This document shows positions 36,044 through 45,172 of a stretch of DNA of 64,000 nucleotides, one piece after another. A program made the position numbers and the translations under genes. Every line of letters starts with the position of its first letter. Within the stretch, counting starts at the first letter, position 1. The notes under the pieces are model-generated. The model did no database searches. It saw nothing but the letters and a program-made list of their open reading frames with translations, and was not told the DNA's origin. This DNA comes from Paenibacillus senegalensis JC66 (lineage in GTDB: Bacteria; Bacillota; Bacilli; Paenibacillales; NBRC-103111): positions 116,036-180,035 of the forward strand of contig NZ_HE610963.1 in NCBI RefSeq assembly GCF_000285515.1, written 5' to 3'.

Positions 36044-37099
36044 TTAAGCCAGTGTAGACAAGGATTGGCGGATCAAGTCTCTCCGTTCGTCGATGTAATT
36101 GCGGATGAAGGAAATCTCGGATTGAAAGGTGGGATAGCTCCATTTGCGTTTTGAATCCCGCATAACGTAAGGAGCTATCTGAGCGTGCATTTTTCGTGCT
36201 AGAGGCATTAGTCTCGCCCTGGTGAATTCGTTTTTGAGCAGAGTCATTAACAGGCGCCTGTAACGCTTGCGGTAACGGGGGACGTCCAGCACCTTGCGGG
36301 TCAAATGGTTATAACCTCTTATACGAACCAGGTCGCTTCCGCATGGCTTGCCGTAGCAGTTCCTTCCCCAAGTCCCCTCATAATCCCAGGGGAGAATGCG
36401 GTACTTTTTTGCCGGGGTCAAATAAAGCGCGTAATTATGATCGAAGCCATCATAATTACCTGTCAGCACAGCTCCCGCAAGCCACTTCAAATAGGCGTTA
36501 ACATCAACATGTTTAGCGAGATAAGCCTCCATCTTGCCCTGGGGGAGCGAGTTCAGCCGGGTGATAAACGAAACGAGGTGCCGGTTGCCTGTTTCCCCTC
36601 CGAGAATGGTCTCATAGCCTTGCAGAAGAGAATGTTTTCTGGACTTCATTTGTGCATCGAACAAGCTAAAGTTGGCATCGTCATTAACTGCATAATGCAA
36701 GGATAGCGCCTTTAAATGGCGACGTTCAAAAAAAGCGCGGTCTACCGCTTCGATTTCTAGATAAATACCGTGGTTTTCACCGTTTACATACAGCTGGCAA
36801 AATCGGGTTTGTGGACTCGCCACCCCAATCCTCCTAAAAAAATTAAAGGAGAGAGAGTTGCGAATCATCGAAGGATCATCGTATTCGGCGTTTAAATGGA
36901 ATGTTTTTCCATGGATGAGCAGTTCGAATGATTTTTTAGGATATTCCCGTGTATGGCCGCCCCGGAAGCGCAGTTTGATTCGTTCTCTGTAACGGTCATG
37001 CAGCAAATAAGCCTCTACAAATTTGCGGCTCCAAACATCTTTGTGAAGCTGCTCCCACTGCTGGTCCCCAATGGCAATATGCCGGACTGGCAAGCTCAT
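36044..37099 (-). CDS. cotH: CotH-family protein kinase
   Basis: A 351-aa CotH-type atypical kinase. Family features are LRFRGGHTREYPKKSFEL (about 50-67), the ATP-binding-type Lys in this stretch, IRNSLSFNFFRRIGV, FCQLYVNGENHGIYLEIE (about 103-120), GNYDGFDHNYALYL (about 218-231) and ILPWDYEGTWG (about 237-247), which corresponds to the metal-binding Asp region. Bacillus CotH phosphorylates spore coat proteins CotB and CotG; here no such substrates are nearby, so its target is unknown. ATG 37099 is chosen because GGAGGG lies upstream; the 20-residue extension to 37159 is probably untranslated. Confidence 0.85.
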   Translation of the reverse strand: MSLPVRHIAIGDQQWEQLHKDVWSRKFVEAYLLHDRYRERIKLRFRGGHTREYPKKSFELLIHGKTFHLNAEYDDPSMIRNSLSFNFFRRIGVASPQTRFCQLYVNGENHGIYLEIEAVDRAFFERRHLKALSLHYAVNDDANFSLFDAQMKSRKHSLLQGYETILGGETGNRHLVSFITRLNSLPQGKMEAYLAKHVDVNAYLKWLAGAVLTGNYDGFDHNYALYLTPAKKYRILPWDYEGTWGRNCYGKPCGSDLVRIRGYNHLTRKVLDVPRYRKRYRRLLMTLLKNEFTRARLMPLARKMHAQIAPYVMRDSKRKWSYPTFQSEISFIRNYIDERRDLIRQSLSTLA

Positions 37100-37245
37100 A
37101 TTTCTCCACCCTCCATATGAAAACAAGAGCCCTAGTCGGGATAGGCTGTTTACCATCAACCTATGTCACGGTTATAGGGAGAGACACGGCACTTGTGCCG
37201 GCTTGCGTAAAAAATACCTGCCAGAACAGCATCATCCACCAGTAT

Positions 37246-37365
37246 CGCCCATCAAAATCGCCCATCAAAATCGTCTATCAACAGGTATAGCGATGATTCT
37301 CAACAGTTTGTCTCATAGTAAAGATATGACTTGTAGTAAAGATATGACTTGTAGTAAAGATATGA
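37246..37365 (+). repeat. Two short tandem repeats ahead of the aldo/keto reductase gene
   Basis: At 37246-37285 a 14-bp unit (ATCGCCCATCAAAA) occurs two to three times. At 37317-37365 an 18-bp unit (AGTAAAGATATGACTTGT) occurs 2.7 times. Each 18-mer carries a TATGA -10-like word. The region 37100-37417 has no gene. Confidence 0.8.
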
Positions 37366-37417
37366 TATGATACGAAATGAAGCAGAATCGTCCATTAACA
37401 CATATATGGGAGGGATT

Positions 37418-38251
37418 ATGTTGCCGAAACATTTAGCAGATTGTACCCGGCTTGCAAATGGAGTGGAAATGCCATGGCTGGGTCTTGGAGTATGGAAAGT
37501 GGAAGAGGGACAGCAGGTTGAGGATGCCGTCCGGACAGCCATAGAAACTGGATACCGAAGCATTGATACGGCGGCCATTTACAGAAATGAGCAGGGGGTT
37601 GGGCGTGCCATCGCCAATTGCGGCGTTCCCCGCGACCAATTATTTATAACTACAAAGCTGTGGAACGAGAACCAGGGGTATGAGACGACGCTTAAAGCGT
37701 TCGAGGAAAGTCGGAACAAGCTTGGACTGGAATACTTTGATTTGTATTTGATTCATTGGCCGCTTCCCAAGAGGGGTAAATATAAAGAAACCTGGAAAGC
37801 GATGGAGAAGCTGTATAAAGAAGGCTTGATTCGCGCCATTGGAGTTAGCAACTTCCAGGTCGATCACTTGAAGGACCTGATGTCGGATGCGGAAATTGCT
37901 CCTATGGTTAACCAAGTCGAGTATCACCCGCTGCTCAGCCAGCAGGAGCTTCTCGCCTTCTGTAAAGCTAATCAAATTCAGATGGAGGCATGGAGTCCCT
38001 TGATGCAAGGGAATCTGGATTTGCCGGTGCTTCATGAAATAGCGGATGCTCACGGCAAAACAGCGGCTCAGGTAGTGCTGCGCTGGGATATTCAGAACGG
38101 GGTTGTGACGATCCCCAAGTCGGTTACTCCGCATCGGGTTAAAGAAAATGCCGATATTTTCGATTTTGAGCTATCCTCCGAAGAGATGGAGCGGATCAAT
38201 GCCCTGAATCAAAACAAACGCTTTGGCGGTAACCCGGACGAAATCAATTAA
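37418..38251 (+). CDS. Aldo/keto reductase (YvgN/YtbE-like)
   Basis: A 277-aa AKR of the bacterial AKR5 group. The catalytic tetrad is visible: Asp in SIDTAAIYRNE, Tyr in the same motif (about 52-55), Lys in FITTKLWNE (about 77-85) and His in LYLIHWPLP (about 110-118). The NADPH-binding end IPKSVTPHRVKENADIFDF is typical. It reduces aldehydes and ketones such as methylglyoxal; the exact substrate is unknown. ATG 37418 follows GGGAGGG. Confidence 0.92.
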   Translation: MLPKHLADCTRLANGVEMPWLGLGVWKVEEGQQVEDAVRTAIETGYRSIDTAAIYRNEQGVGRAIANCGVPRDQLFITTKLWNENQGYETTLKAFEESRNKLGLEYFDLYLIHWPLPKRGKYKETWKAMEKLYKEGLIRAIGVSNFQVDHLKDLMSDAEIAPMVNQVEYHPLLSQQELLAFCKANQIQMEAWSPLMQGNLDLPVLHEIADAHGKTAAQVVLRWDIQNGVVTIPKSVTPHRVKENADIFDFELSSEEMERINALNQNKRFGGNPDEIN

Positions 38252-38361
38252 AAGCTTGCTTGAGTTGATTTTTGATAAATAGAGTTATTCTTTGCTGGAA
38301 CGCTGAGATTTAAGCTGCGGACTGTCCGAGAAGTAATCGTTCATCCCCATTTTAAATAAAG

Positions 38362-38395
38362 GTTGGGCGGAAACGTTATCCGCCCAACTTTTTTT
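38362..38395 (+). terminator. Terminator of the aldo/keto reductase gene
   Basis: GTTGGGCGGA pairs with TCCGCCCAAC around AACGTTA, followed by T7. Its stem sequence matches the hairpin next to copy A at 18996-19035. Confidence 0.93.
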
Positions 38396-38410
38396 GTATG
38401 GTTGCTGTGG

Positions 38411-38991
38411 ATCGCTGCGGCAGTTCTATGCGGATTTCCGCATACATTCTGCCTCTACGCCCCTGTGGCGTTGCTTCTAAGCGGTTTTCTGTGAAAGTAA
38501 CCCCTCTCGTAAACTCCCCACATGATGAGCAATCTTGGGTATTAGTACCTCGACAACATGATTTGGGGCTTGTACGACATTTCGTCTGAAACACTGACTG
38601 CAGCTCCTTAATAGCTTAATGTCCTGCATTTGTACGATTTGTCATACAAATCTCGGGCAATCGCACTTCAACCTCCTGCATTTGTACGATTTGTCATACA
38701 AAACTTGGGTAATTGCCCTTCAATCCCCTGTATTTGTACGACGTTTCATACAAATCTCCGATATTCGTACTTCAACCCCATGCATTTGTACGACATTTCG
38801 TACAAAACGCAGGCGACAACAAGCAACAACAGGCAACAAGACTGCGCAGCCCGCGAACCCCGCCACCCTTGGCTATTTTCATGCAGGAGTTGTGCCTGAG
38901 AATTCAAAGGCATAACTGTTTTCCGCACATATCGCCAGGCACTCGCTGCGTCGGTTCTATATGGTTTTCCGCATACATATCGCCTCTACGC
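38411..38991 (+). repeat. Pair of ~50-bp direct repeats flanking palindrome-array copy B
   Basis: The segments 38411-38460 and 38941-38991 share GTTCTAT, TTTCCGCATACAT and GCCTCTACGC in the same order and spacing. The first contains a perfect palindrome ATGCGGA-TT-TCCGCAT. They bracket copy B at about 110 and 35 bp. Confidence 0.8.
38569..38905 (-). repeat. Palindrome-array repeat, copy B (inverted)
   Basis: Four palindromes start at 38629, 38681, 38733 and 38785, again exactly 52 bp apart, with the core TTTGTACGA and TCRTACAAA arms. A degenerate fifth begins at 38569. The conserved block (38807-38905) ends at GAATTC. Relative to copy A the whole element is inverted. The region between the reductase gene and marR (38252-39220) has no gene. 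Confidence 0.92.
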
Positions 38992-39118
38992 ATTAGATGG
39001 TCCCTCTAATTTAGGTGCTTTTACTCAAAATGGACTTTCGAATATTTAGGTCAATTAGGATTTTCTGATTGGCCTTTCTTTATGGTCATTTCTGGACAGC
39101 CCGTTTAATTTTGCCGGA

Positions 39119-39147
39119 TTGACATCCGTCAGGTGGAGAGGTAAAGT
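39119..39147 (+). promoter_or_regulatory. Promoter of the marR-MMPL operon
   Basis: TTGACA (39119-39124), a 17-bp spacer and TAAAGT (39142-39147). Confidence 0.6.
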
Positions 39148-39171
39148 AAACAAGTAGTTCAACAATGAAAC

Positions 39172-39188
39172 AATTCATCAAGTGAATT
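39172..39188. promoter_or_regulatory. Candidate MarR operator
   Basis: AATTCA-TCAAG-TGAATT, a 17-bp inverted repeat about 15-20 bp downstream of the likely transcription start and 33 bp before the marR ATG. It is well placed for autorepression. Confidence 0.5.
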
Positions 39189-39220
39189 TCTTTTGCTGGT
39201 TTTGAAAGGAGGAAAGAGCT

Positions 39221-39673
39221 ATGGACCTGGATAAGATGGCTCGCTGGATAGAACGCTATGAAACTTCCCGTTTTAGGATGAATCAGAGCTTGAATGCGAT
39301 AATCAAGCAGCAAATTGATCCCCAACTGACCTTGGAACAGTTCTCTTTGCTCTGCAACATTTATAAGTCCAAAGGAGGGTGCACCCCGACAGAGCTGGCC
39401 GATTATTTTTGTGTCAACAAAAGCGCGATTACGGCCATGATTACCCGGCTGGAAAACAAGGGGTTGATAGAAAGGGTTCGCGACAGCACGGACCGCCGGG
39501 TCGTCTATTTGTCTTTGACTTCGCTTGGACATGAAGTGTGCGAGATGGGAAGAATCAATATAACTGAACAGCTAAGCCGGTATTTGAGCCAGTTTAGTGA
39601 GGATGAAATCGAGATGTTTATGGACAGCTTTGAGAAGCTGGCGGAACTTATGCAGCAAGATAGAAAGGAGTAG
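39221..39673 (+). CDS. MarR family transcriptional regulator
   Basis: A 150-aa winged-helix regulator. The DNA-binding region has GGCTPTELADYFCVNKSAITAMITRLENKGLIERVRDSTDRRVVYLSLTS summarised as helix-turn-helix (about 60-82) followed by the wing RDSTDRR (about 88-94). N- and C-terminal helices should form the dimer. It is the first gene of an operon with an MMPL exporter 4 bp downstream, so it probably represses that exporter and responds to its substrate. AAAGGAGG precedes ATG 39221. Confidence 0.93.
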   Translation: MDLDKMARWIERYETSRFRMNQSLNAIIKQQIDPQLTLEQFSLLCNIYKSKGGCTPTELADYFCVNKSAITAMITRLENKGLIERVRDSTDRRVVYLSLTSLGHEVCEMGRINITEQLSRYLSQFSEDEIEMFMDSFEKLAELMQQDRKE

Positions 39674-39677
39674 CGGG

Positions 39678-42600
39678 ATGAAAGCCATACTAAAATGGAG
39701 ATATGCCGTATTGGCTGTATGGGTAGCAGCCGTAGTGGGGTTGTTAGTAGCAGCGCCGGGAATGGCCGACTTGGTGCGGGAGAAGGGGCAAATTAGTGTT
39801 CCCGACGGATATTCGTCCTCAAGGGCGGAGGAACTGCTCAGCGATTTGAACCGCCAGGCGGAAGCTGGCGGAGGGGCGGCTCAGGCCGGGGACACAGTTC
39901 TGGTTTTCCATAACGAGTCCGGATTAACCACAGAAGACCTTGGTCAGGTTGAAGAAGCGGTACGGCGTTTGGAGAGTGAACAAAGTGAGCTCGGCATCCA
40001 GTCGATCATGAGCCATTTTGAGCAGGCTGAGCTGGCCGACCAGCTTGTGGCGGACGATGGAAAAACGATTATGGTACTGCTCGCTCTTGATTGGCAGGAT
40101 CGGTCCGCTGATGAAGTTAGTTCCGAGCTGTACCGGGCGCTGGATGATGTGACAGTCGAGCACTATTTAACCAGCAGCCGGTTTATTGACGCCGATGTCA
40201 TTACAAGCTCGGAGGAAGGCTTGAAGAAGACCGAGTATATTACGGTAATCTTTATTCTCGTCATTTTATTTATTGTGTTCCGTTCCGCAGTAGCTCCGCT
40301 GGTGCCGCTGCTGTCTGTCGGAGTCAGTTACTTGGCGGCGCAGTCGATCGTGGCTTTTATGGTGGACTGGTGGAACTTTCCGTTGTCCAATTTTACCCAA
40401 ATCTTTATGGTCGCGGTTATGTTCGGAATAGGTACGGACTATTGTATTCTTCTTATCAGCCGCTACAAAGAGGAACTTAGTCATCGCCAGGACAAATGGG
40501 AGGCGGTAATGGAAACTTACCGCACAGCGGGGAAAACGGTGGTTTACTCCGGAATGGCCGTTATGGTGGGCTTTTCAGCGATTGGTCTTTCCACATTTAT
40601 TCTCTATCAATCGGCAGCAGCTGTAGCGGTTGGAGTCGCTGTACTGCTGGTAGCACTGTTCACTTTAGTGCCGTTTTTTATGGTGACGCTTGGGGAGAAG
40701 CTGTTCTGGCCAGCCAAGGGTTCTCTAGAGCATAAGCCTAGCCGGTTGTGGGGTGCGGCAGGGGCATTCTCTATGAAACGGCCGCTAGTTACCCTGCTGC
40801 TGATCGCTATTGTGGTTGCGCCTCTGATGATCAATTATAGCGGAAAGTTATCCTTTAACGCATTGGATGAGTTGGGCGATGATTATCCATCGGTTAAGGG
40901 CTTTGCGATAATTTCTGACAGCTTCGGTCCGGGACAGTCTTTACCTACCAAGCTCATTATCAAACATTCCGAGCAGCTGGATTCCGCCGAAGGGTTGGCG
41001 ATGATTGAAAGAATCAGCAGGGAGATTGTGCAAATTCCCGGCATCGATTCCGTACGGAGTGCCACCCGGCCGGTAGGGGAGGAGCTGCGGGATTTGTTCG
41101 TTGCCGAACAGGTGAAGCAAGTGGATGAAGGTCTCGGCATGGGTGATGATGGCCTGAGACAAATTCGCGACGGGTTGAGCACGGCGGAGCAGGAGCTGTC
41201 CCGTTCGGCTCCTGAGCTGCTTACAGCGGCTGAAGGAGCAGCTGAGCTGACTCGTGGAACAGAGCAGCTTCAAGCCGGCATTGCCGAGCTGGATCAAGGT
41301 CTGCGTCAGGTCGAGCAAGGAATCCGTGACGGCTCCGCAGGGGCCGGCGAGCTCGTCCAAGGCTTGCAGCAAGCGGCCGCATCAGCGGAGCAGCTGGCAG
41401 CAGTCAATGAGCGGCTGTTGGCCGGATACAGCCAAGTAGGAACAGGCCTAGGTTCCTTCACGACAGGATATCAGCAAATTGAACAGAGCCTGTCGGGAAT
41501 CTCCCAAGGCCTTTCCGGAGTAAGCGGCGATCTGTCACGACTGGCTGAAAAATATCCCGAGCTGCAGCAGGACCCGGATTTCCTGACGATACAGGGGACG
41601 GTGAATCAGCTTCAACGGGCGGCTGGTGAGCTCGGAGCCGGATTGCAGGAGTTGAATGCTCAACTGGCCGGGGTCAGTGCATCACTGAATCAGGCGAATG
41701 AAGGCTTCCAGCAATCGCTTGCCGGGCAGCAGCAGTTAAATTCAGGGCTGGCTGCACTAGTGGAAGGCTTGAACGAACTGCAGCAAGGTATTCTGCAGGC
41801 TGCTGATGGTCAAGGGCAAATTGTTGCCCGGCTGCCGGAAGTGCGGAATGGTTTGGAGCAAATTTCTGCCGGCCAAAGAGAAATCGAGCAGGGCTTTGCC
41901 GATCTCGAGAACCAGCTCTCCATGCTGACACAAGGGCTGTCGGATAGCGTGGATGGTTTGTCGCAGGTATCTGGAGGGCTGGACGAGGTGCGCGGTTACT
42001 TATCCGGGCTGGCTTCTGCCTCCGATGAACCGATGGCCGGCTGGCACATTCCGCAAGAGGTACTGAACGATGAGGAATTTGCCCAGGTGCTGGATACGTA
42101 TCTGTCTGCCGACAGACAAATCGCCACATTGGATATTGTGCTGAGGGACAATCCGTACAGCACTGAGTCGATTGAACTGATGGCCGAGGTGGACGGTGCC
42201 GTACAGCGGGTGATTGCCGGAACCTCATGGGCGGATATAGAGTATGGGATTGGCGGAGTCACCGGCATGTACGCGGATCTAAATCAGATTTCCAGTGCGG
42301 ACTACTCCCGTACTGTCATTCTGATGCTGGTCGGAATAGCCATTATTCTGCTGATTCTGCTGAAATCGGTTATCATGCCGCTCTATTTGATTGTCTCTTT
42401 GATTTTGACGTACTTTACTTCAATGGCGATTACCGAAATTATATTTGTGCATTTCATGGGTTATCCGGGGCTCAACTGGGCGGTGCCATTCTTCGCATTT
42501 GTTATTTTGGTTGCTCTTGGCGTCGATTACAGCATCTTCCTGATGGACCGCTTCAACGAGTACAGACATCTGCCGGTTAAAGAAGCGATGATCCTCTCGA

Positions 42601-42863
42601 TGAAAAACATGGGGAAAGTGATTATGTCCGCGGCTGTCATTCTGGGCGGTACCTTCGCTGCGATGCTGCCCTCGGGTGTGCTGTCGCTGCTGCAAATTGC
42701 TTCTGTTACGATTACAGGGCTGCTGCTGTACGCTCTGGTGATCATGCCGCTGTTTGTTCCTGTCATGGTCAGAACATTCGGTACCGCCAATTGGTGGCCT
42801 TTCACCAAAAACAAGGAAGAACTGCCGCTTGCCTCAAGCTCCAACAACTCCCTGGATGCTTAA
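39678..42863 (+). CDS. MMPL-family RND transporter (YdgH-like)
   Basis: A 1061-aa membrane protein of the MMPL/RND superfamily. Two MMPL halves, each with about six helices, are seen: first VIFILVILFIVFRSAVAPL to FMVTLGEKLFW (about 185-340) with GIGTDYCILLISRYKEE, second VILMLVGIAIILLILLKSV to the C-terminus (about 875-1040) with ALGVDYSIFLMDRFNEY. GTDY and GVDY carry the conserved Asp of proton relay. Between them lies a long extracytoplasmic helical region (about 470-790) rich in heptad-like repeats such as GTEQLQAGIAELDQGLRQ. It probably exports a lipid-like or toxic compound. ATG 39678 follows AGAAAGGAG. Confidence 0.92.
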   Translation: MKAILKWRYAVLAVWVAAVVGLLVAAPGMADLVREKGQISVPDGYSSSRAEELLSDLNRQAEAGGGAAQAGDTVLVFHNESGLTTEDLGQVEEAVRRLESEQSELGIQSIMSHFEQAELADQLVADDGKTIMVLLALDWQDRSADEVSSELYRALDDVTVEHYLTSSRFIDADVITSSEEGLKKTEYITVIFILVILFIVFRSAVAPLVPLLSVGVSYLAAQSIVAFMVDWWNFPLSNFTQIFMVAVMFGIGTDYCILLISRYKEELSHRQDKWEAVMETYRTAGKTVVYSGMAVMVGFSAIGLSTFILYQSAAAVAVGVAVLLVALFTLVPFFMVTLGEKLFWPAKGSLEHKPSRLWGAAGAFSMKRPLVTLLLIAIVVAPLMINYSGKLSFNALDELGDDYPSVKGFAIISDSFGPGQSLPTKLIIKHSEQLDSAEGLAMIERISREIVQIPGIDSVRSATRPVGEELRDLFVAEQVKQVDEGLGMGDDGLRQIRDGLSTAEQELSRSAPELLTAAEGAAELTRGTEQLQAGIAELDQGLRQVEQGIRDGSAGAGELVQGLQQAAASAEQLAAVNERLLAGYSQVGTGLGSFTTGYQQIEQSLSGISQGLSGVSGDLSRLAEKYPELQQDPDFLTIQGTVNQLQRAAGELGAGLQELNAQLAGVSASLNQANEGFQQSLAGQQQLNSGLAALVEGLNELQQGILQAADGQGQIVARLPEVRNGLEQISAGQREIEQGFADLENQLSMLTQGLSDSVDGLSQVSGGLDEVRGYLSGLASASDEPMAGWHIPQEVLNDEEFAQVLDTYLSADRQIATLDIVLRDNPYSTESIELMAEVDGAVQRVIAGTSWADIEYGIGGVTGMYADLNQISSADYSRTVILMLVGIAIILLILLKSVIMPLYLIVSLILTYFTSMAITEIIFVHFMGYPGLNWAVPFFAFVILVALGVDYSIFLMDRFNEYRHLPVKEAMILSMKNMGKVIMSAAVILGGTFAAMLPSGVLSLLQIASVTITGLLLYALVIMPLFVPVMVRTFGTANWWPFTKNKEELPLASSSNNSLDA

Positions 42864-42906
42864 TTCATCTGTTTAGCTGTAAAAAGGAAGAATCTCCTTA
42901 TCTCAG

Positions 42907-42950
42907 GCATCCCTTGCGAACGCCGAATTGTTCGCGGGGATGCTTTTTTT
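42907..42950 (+). terminator. Terminator of the marR-MMPL operon
   Basis: GCATCCCTTGCGAA pairs with TTCGCGGGGATGC, followed by T7. Confidence 0.93.
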
Positions 42951-43039
42951 ATCCGGAGCATCAATCTTTGAAAGACGGACCCCGTGTCTGGTAGACTATA
43001 TCTTAGGAAAAGGTAATGGACTGTCGGAGGAGGAGTACG

Positions 43040-44326
43040 ATGAGTCAAGAACGGGATCATGCCAGTCGTATCCTTTATGAATATAAACAAGCCCAAATGA
43101 ATCCCTACGCTTGGGTCCTTCTATGTCTGGGCTGGGTGCTTATGGCCTCTTTGGCGCTCGCTTTGCTGGGGCTGCCTGTCTATCTGGCTGTAGACATTCA
43201 CTGGCTATGGGCGGCTGCTGCTTTGATCTGCATGCCTGCGGGAATTCTCTTTTTTCTTGTTCTAATTAAAAAAGCCCGCAAGCATCTGATTCGCAATCGT
43301 TATCCTGAACACTATCAATTGAAAGCGGATGGGCTGATATTCACGCGCCGTAATCGCCGGACAGGCAAACTCGAACGGAGAAAGCATGTAGATTACACTC
43401 AAGCGGATTATGCAGTCATTTCTATTCATGCTTTTATTGGTTATGAGGAGCGGGAAGCTGGAAAGCTGACCGAAGCGCAGTTTCGTGAACGGGTGTATCC
43501 CGCTCTGCATTTCATTGTCAGCAGGGATGGGCAGCGCCGCCATGACAGCATGAAAGTCCCTGGTCGGGAGAGAAGTGAGGACCTGAAGCTAGCTCCCCGG
43601 GGTTATAGTGGCAATGAAGGGGAGGGCAGCTTATTTGTCCAGTCTGATGTGATTTCCGTGCCGATTATGGATCCAATGAGCCTGCCGGGGCTGTTGGAGG
43701 CGCTGATTGAACGGCGGCTTCCTCTTTATCTGGCCCCGGCCAGTGTCCTGCCAGGCAAAGAAAGCAGCCTGTTCCAGTGGAAAGTGGGCGGCATGCTGTT
43801 CCGGCTTGAAGAGAATCAGCCCTTCTATACTACTTTTTATGAGCTGTTCATCGAGACCCGCTTCAAATATCGGAAAGCTTATCGGCATGTGCAGACACGG
43901 CTGACCGATACCGGACCGGAGAACCTGCCAGCGGCGGGAAAGAGCAGCCGCAGCACCTTTCCGTTCACCTTGGTGAGCGCCGGATTTTTATCGCTGCTGC
44001 TGCTGGGCGAATTGGGGTTCCTGCAGCGGACGAGCCTATGGACGGGCTGGCTTGTTCTCGTCCCGGCTTTCCTCGCCTATTCGGCGGCCGCCAAACCGGA
44101 CCTTCGCAGGCCCGTAGTGTTCGCTGCATTATGTATGCTGATAGCAGGGGCGGTGATGGCAGGAGGACATTACCTGCTCGGATTGGGGCGGGAGCCCGTC
44201 ATCCTGGAAACGTTAATGTCCGTTGCCGTCTTTCTGCCTGTCAGCTATCCGCTGTATCTGATTGTTCTTCTGCTCAAAAAAAGAAGCTCTATGCACAGCC
44301 GGCGGACCCGCGCACCCGGGGTTTGA
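43040..44326 (+). CDS. Multi-pass membrane protein of unknown function
   Basis: A 428-aa protein. Two N-terminal membrane helices (about 22-45 and 50-75) precede a soluble stretch of about 210 residues (ADGLIFTRRNRRTGKLERRK through the 270s) and four C-terminal helices (about 305-415). The soluble part begins like a membrane-proximal PH-type or YcxB-like domain, but this is a weak impression. No catalytic motif was recognised. GGAGGAGGAG precedes ATG 43040. It is convergent with another small membrane protein gene, sharing a terminator. Confidence 0.75.
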   Translation: MSQERDHASRILYEYKQAQMNPYAWVLLCLGWVLMASLALALLGLPVYLAVDIHWLWAAAALICMPAGILFFLVLIKKARKHLIRNRYPEHYQLKADGLIFTRRNRRTGKLERRKHVDYTQADYAVISIHAFIGYEEREAGKLTEAQFRERVYPALHFIVSRDGQRRHDSMKVPGRERSEDLKLAPRGYSGNEGEGSLFVQSDVISVPIMDPMSLPGLLEALIERRLPLYLAPASVLPGKESSLFQWKVGGMLFRLEENQPFYTTFYELFIETRFKYRKAYRHVQTRLTDTGPENLPAAGKSSRSTFPFTLVSAGFLSLLLLGELGFLQRTSLWTGWLVLVPAFLAYSAAAKPDLRRPVVFAALCMLIAGAVMAGGHYLLGLGREPVILETLMSVAVFLPVSYPLYLIVLLLKKRSSMHSRRTRAPGV

Positions 44327-44336
44327 CATAGAGCTT
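44284..44336. terminator. Probable bidirectional terminator overlapping a gene end
   Basis: AAGCTCTATG (44284-44293) pairs perfectly with CATAGAGCTT (44327-44336). The loop contains the last codons of the 43040 gene. T tracts are modest on both sides. Confidence 0.6.
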
Positions 44337-44350
44337 GCCCCTTTATTTCA

Positions 44351-44872
44351 CTATTTTAATTGGGTCCACTGGTATTGGAAGTTCGCAACAGCTTGATCCG
44401 TTTCCACATCGAGCAACGTTGTCTGCTCCCCCGGCTGCAGCTCGCTGAGCTCAAGTGTCCGGTTGGCCAAAGGGCGGCCGTTTTCGTCAAAAAAGCGCAG
44501 TACCAGCTGTCCCTCCCGCAGCGGCTGTTCACCGTAATTACCTAAGTATACCCGGTTGAGAAAGCCTGCCCCTTCTTCCCTCGAACTGACCGCGATAACG
44601 AGTCCTTGCTGCCGAATCATCTCGCTCGGCCGGTGTTCCTGAATATAGTCATGCTGCCGGTCAAGCACCTTTTGTCTATGGAACAGCTCTCCGTAGTGCA
44701 GTCGGTAAAGCACACTGACGGTTAGCGCATAGGACAAAAGCAGGCACAGGAAGGTGGTGCGTGCTATAGTTTTCCAAGGATAACGGCCGAGCAGCAGGGC
44801 GAAAAAGGCAGCGGCCGCGACAGCAGCGGCAATCCGTGTCCATGGGGACAGCAATAAATCAGCATAAGTCAT
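44351..44872 (-). CDS. Membrane protein with FxLYD-like domain
   Basis: A 173-aa protein with two N-terminal membrane helices (about 12-30 and 36-55) and an extracytoplasmic beta-domain (about 85-173). The segment LVLRFFDENGRPLANRTLEL and the following LQPGEQT resemble the FxLYD domain fold found in many Firmicute lipoproteins. Function is unknown. ATG 44872 has AAGGAGGTGG upstream; the longer frame to 44950 runs through that ribosome binding site. Confidence 0.72.
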   Translation of the reverse strand: MTYADLLLSPWTRIAAAVAAAAFFALLLGRYPWKTIARTTFLCLLLSYALTVSVLYRLHYGELFHRQKVLDRQHDYIQEHRPSEMIRQQGLVIAVSSREEGAGFLNRVYLGNYGEQPLREGQLVLRFFDENGRPLANRTLELSELQPGEQTTLLDVETDQAVANFQYQWTQLK

Positions 44873-45172
44873 GGCCGGCCACCTCCTTGTTAAATGGATG
44901 GATGCAAGAATTTGACCGCTGGGCCTTTGCGATACTGAAACTGCTCCCATCTATGAGACGTAAATGCAGCCGGGAAGTTTCTATAAATCTAGCATTATCG
45001 TCAGATAAAATCACAGCGGCCTGTCAGTCTGGAAAGTTGTCGTCCAGCCGCAATAAAAGGTATAGTAGAAAAGTAAGCGCATTCTTAAGCTCAGCGTTTT
45101 GCATGTCCTTCAGCTGCGGGAAAAGACAGGATGATGTAAAATGCTTAAACTAAATCTAATGGCGGTGAAAAC
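44873..45172. other. Intergenic region, no feature seen
   Basis: 300 bp between the divergent small membrane protein and moxR genes. It must hold both promoters, but none could be assigned with confidence. Confidence 0.35.

Noticed and set aside
38619-39009. Plus-strand frames of 89-98 aa in copy B
   Set aside because: Same reason: three overlapping frames of one noncoding repeat, all without a ribosome binding site.
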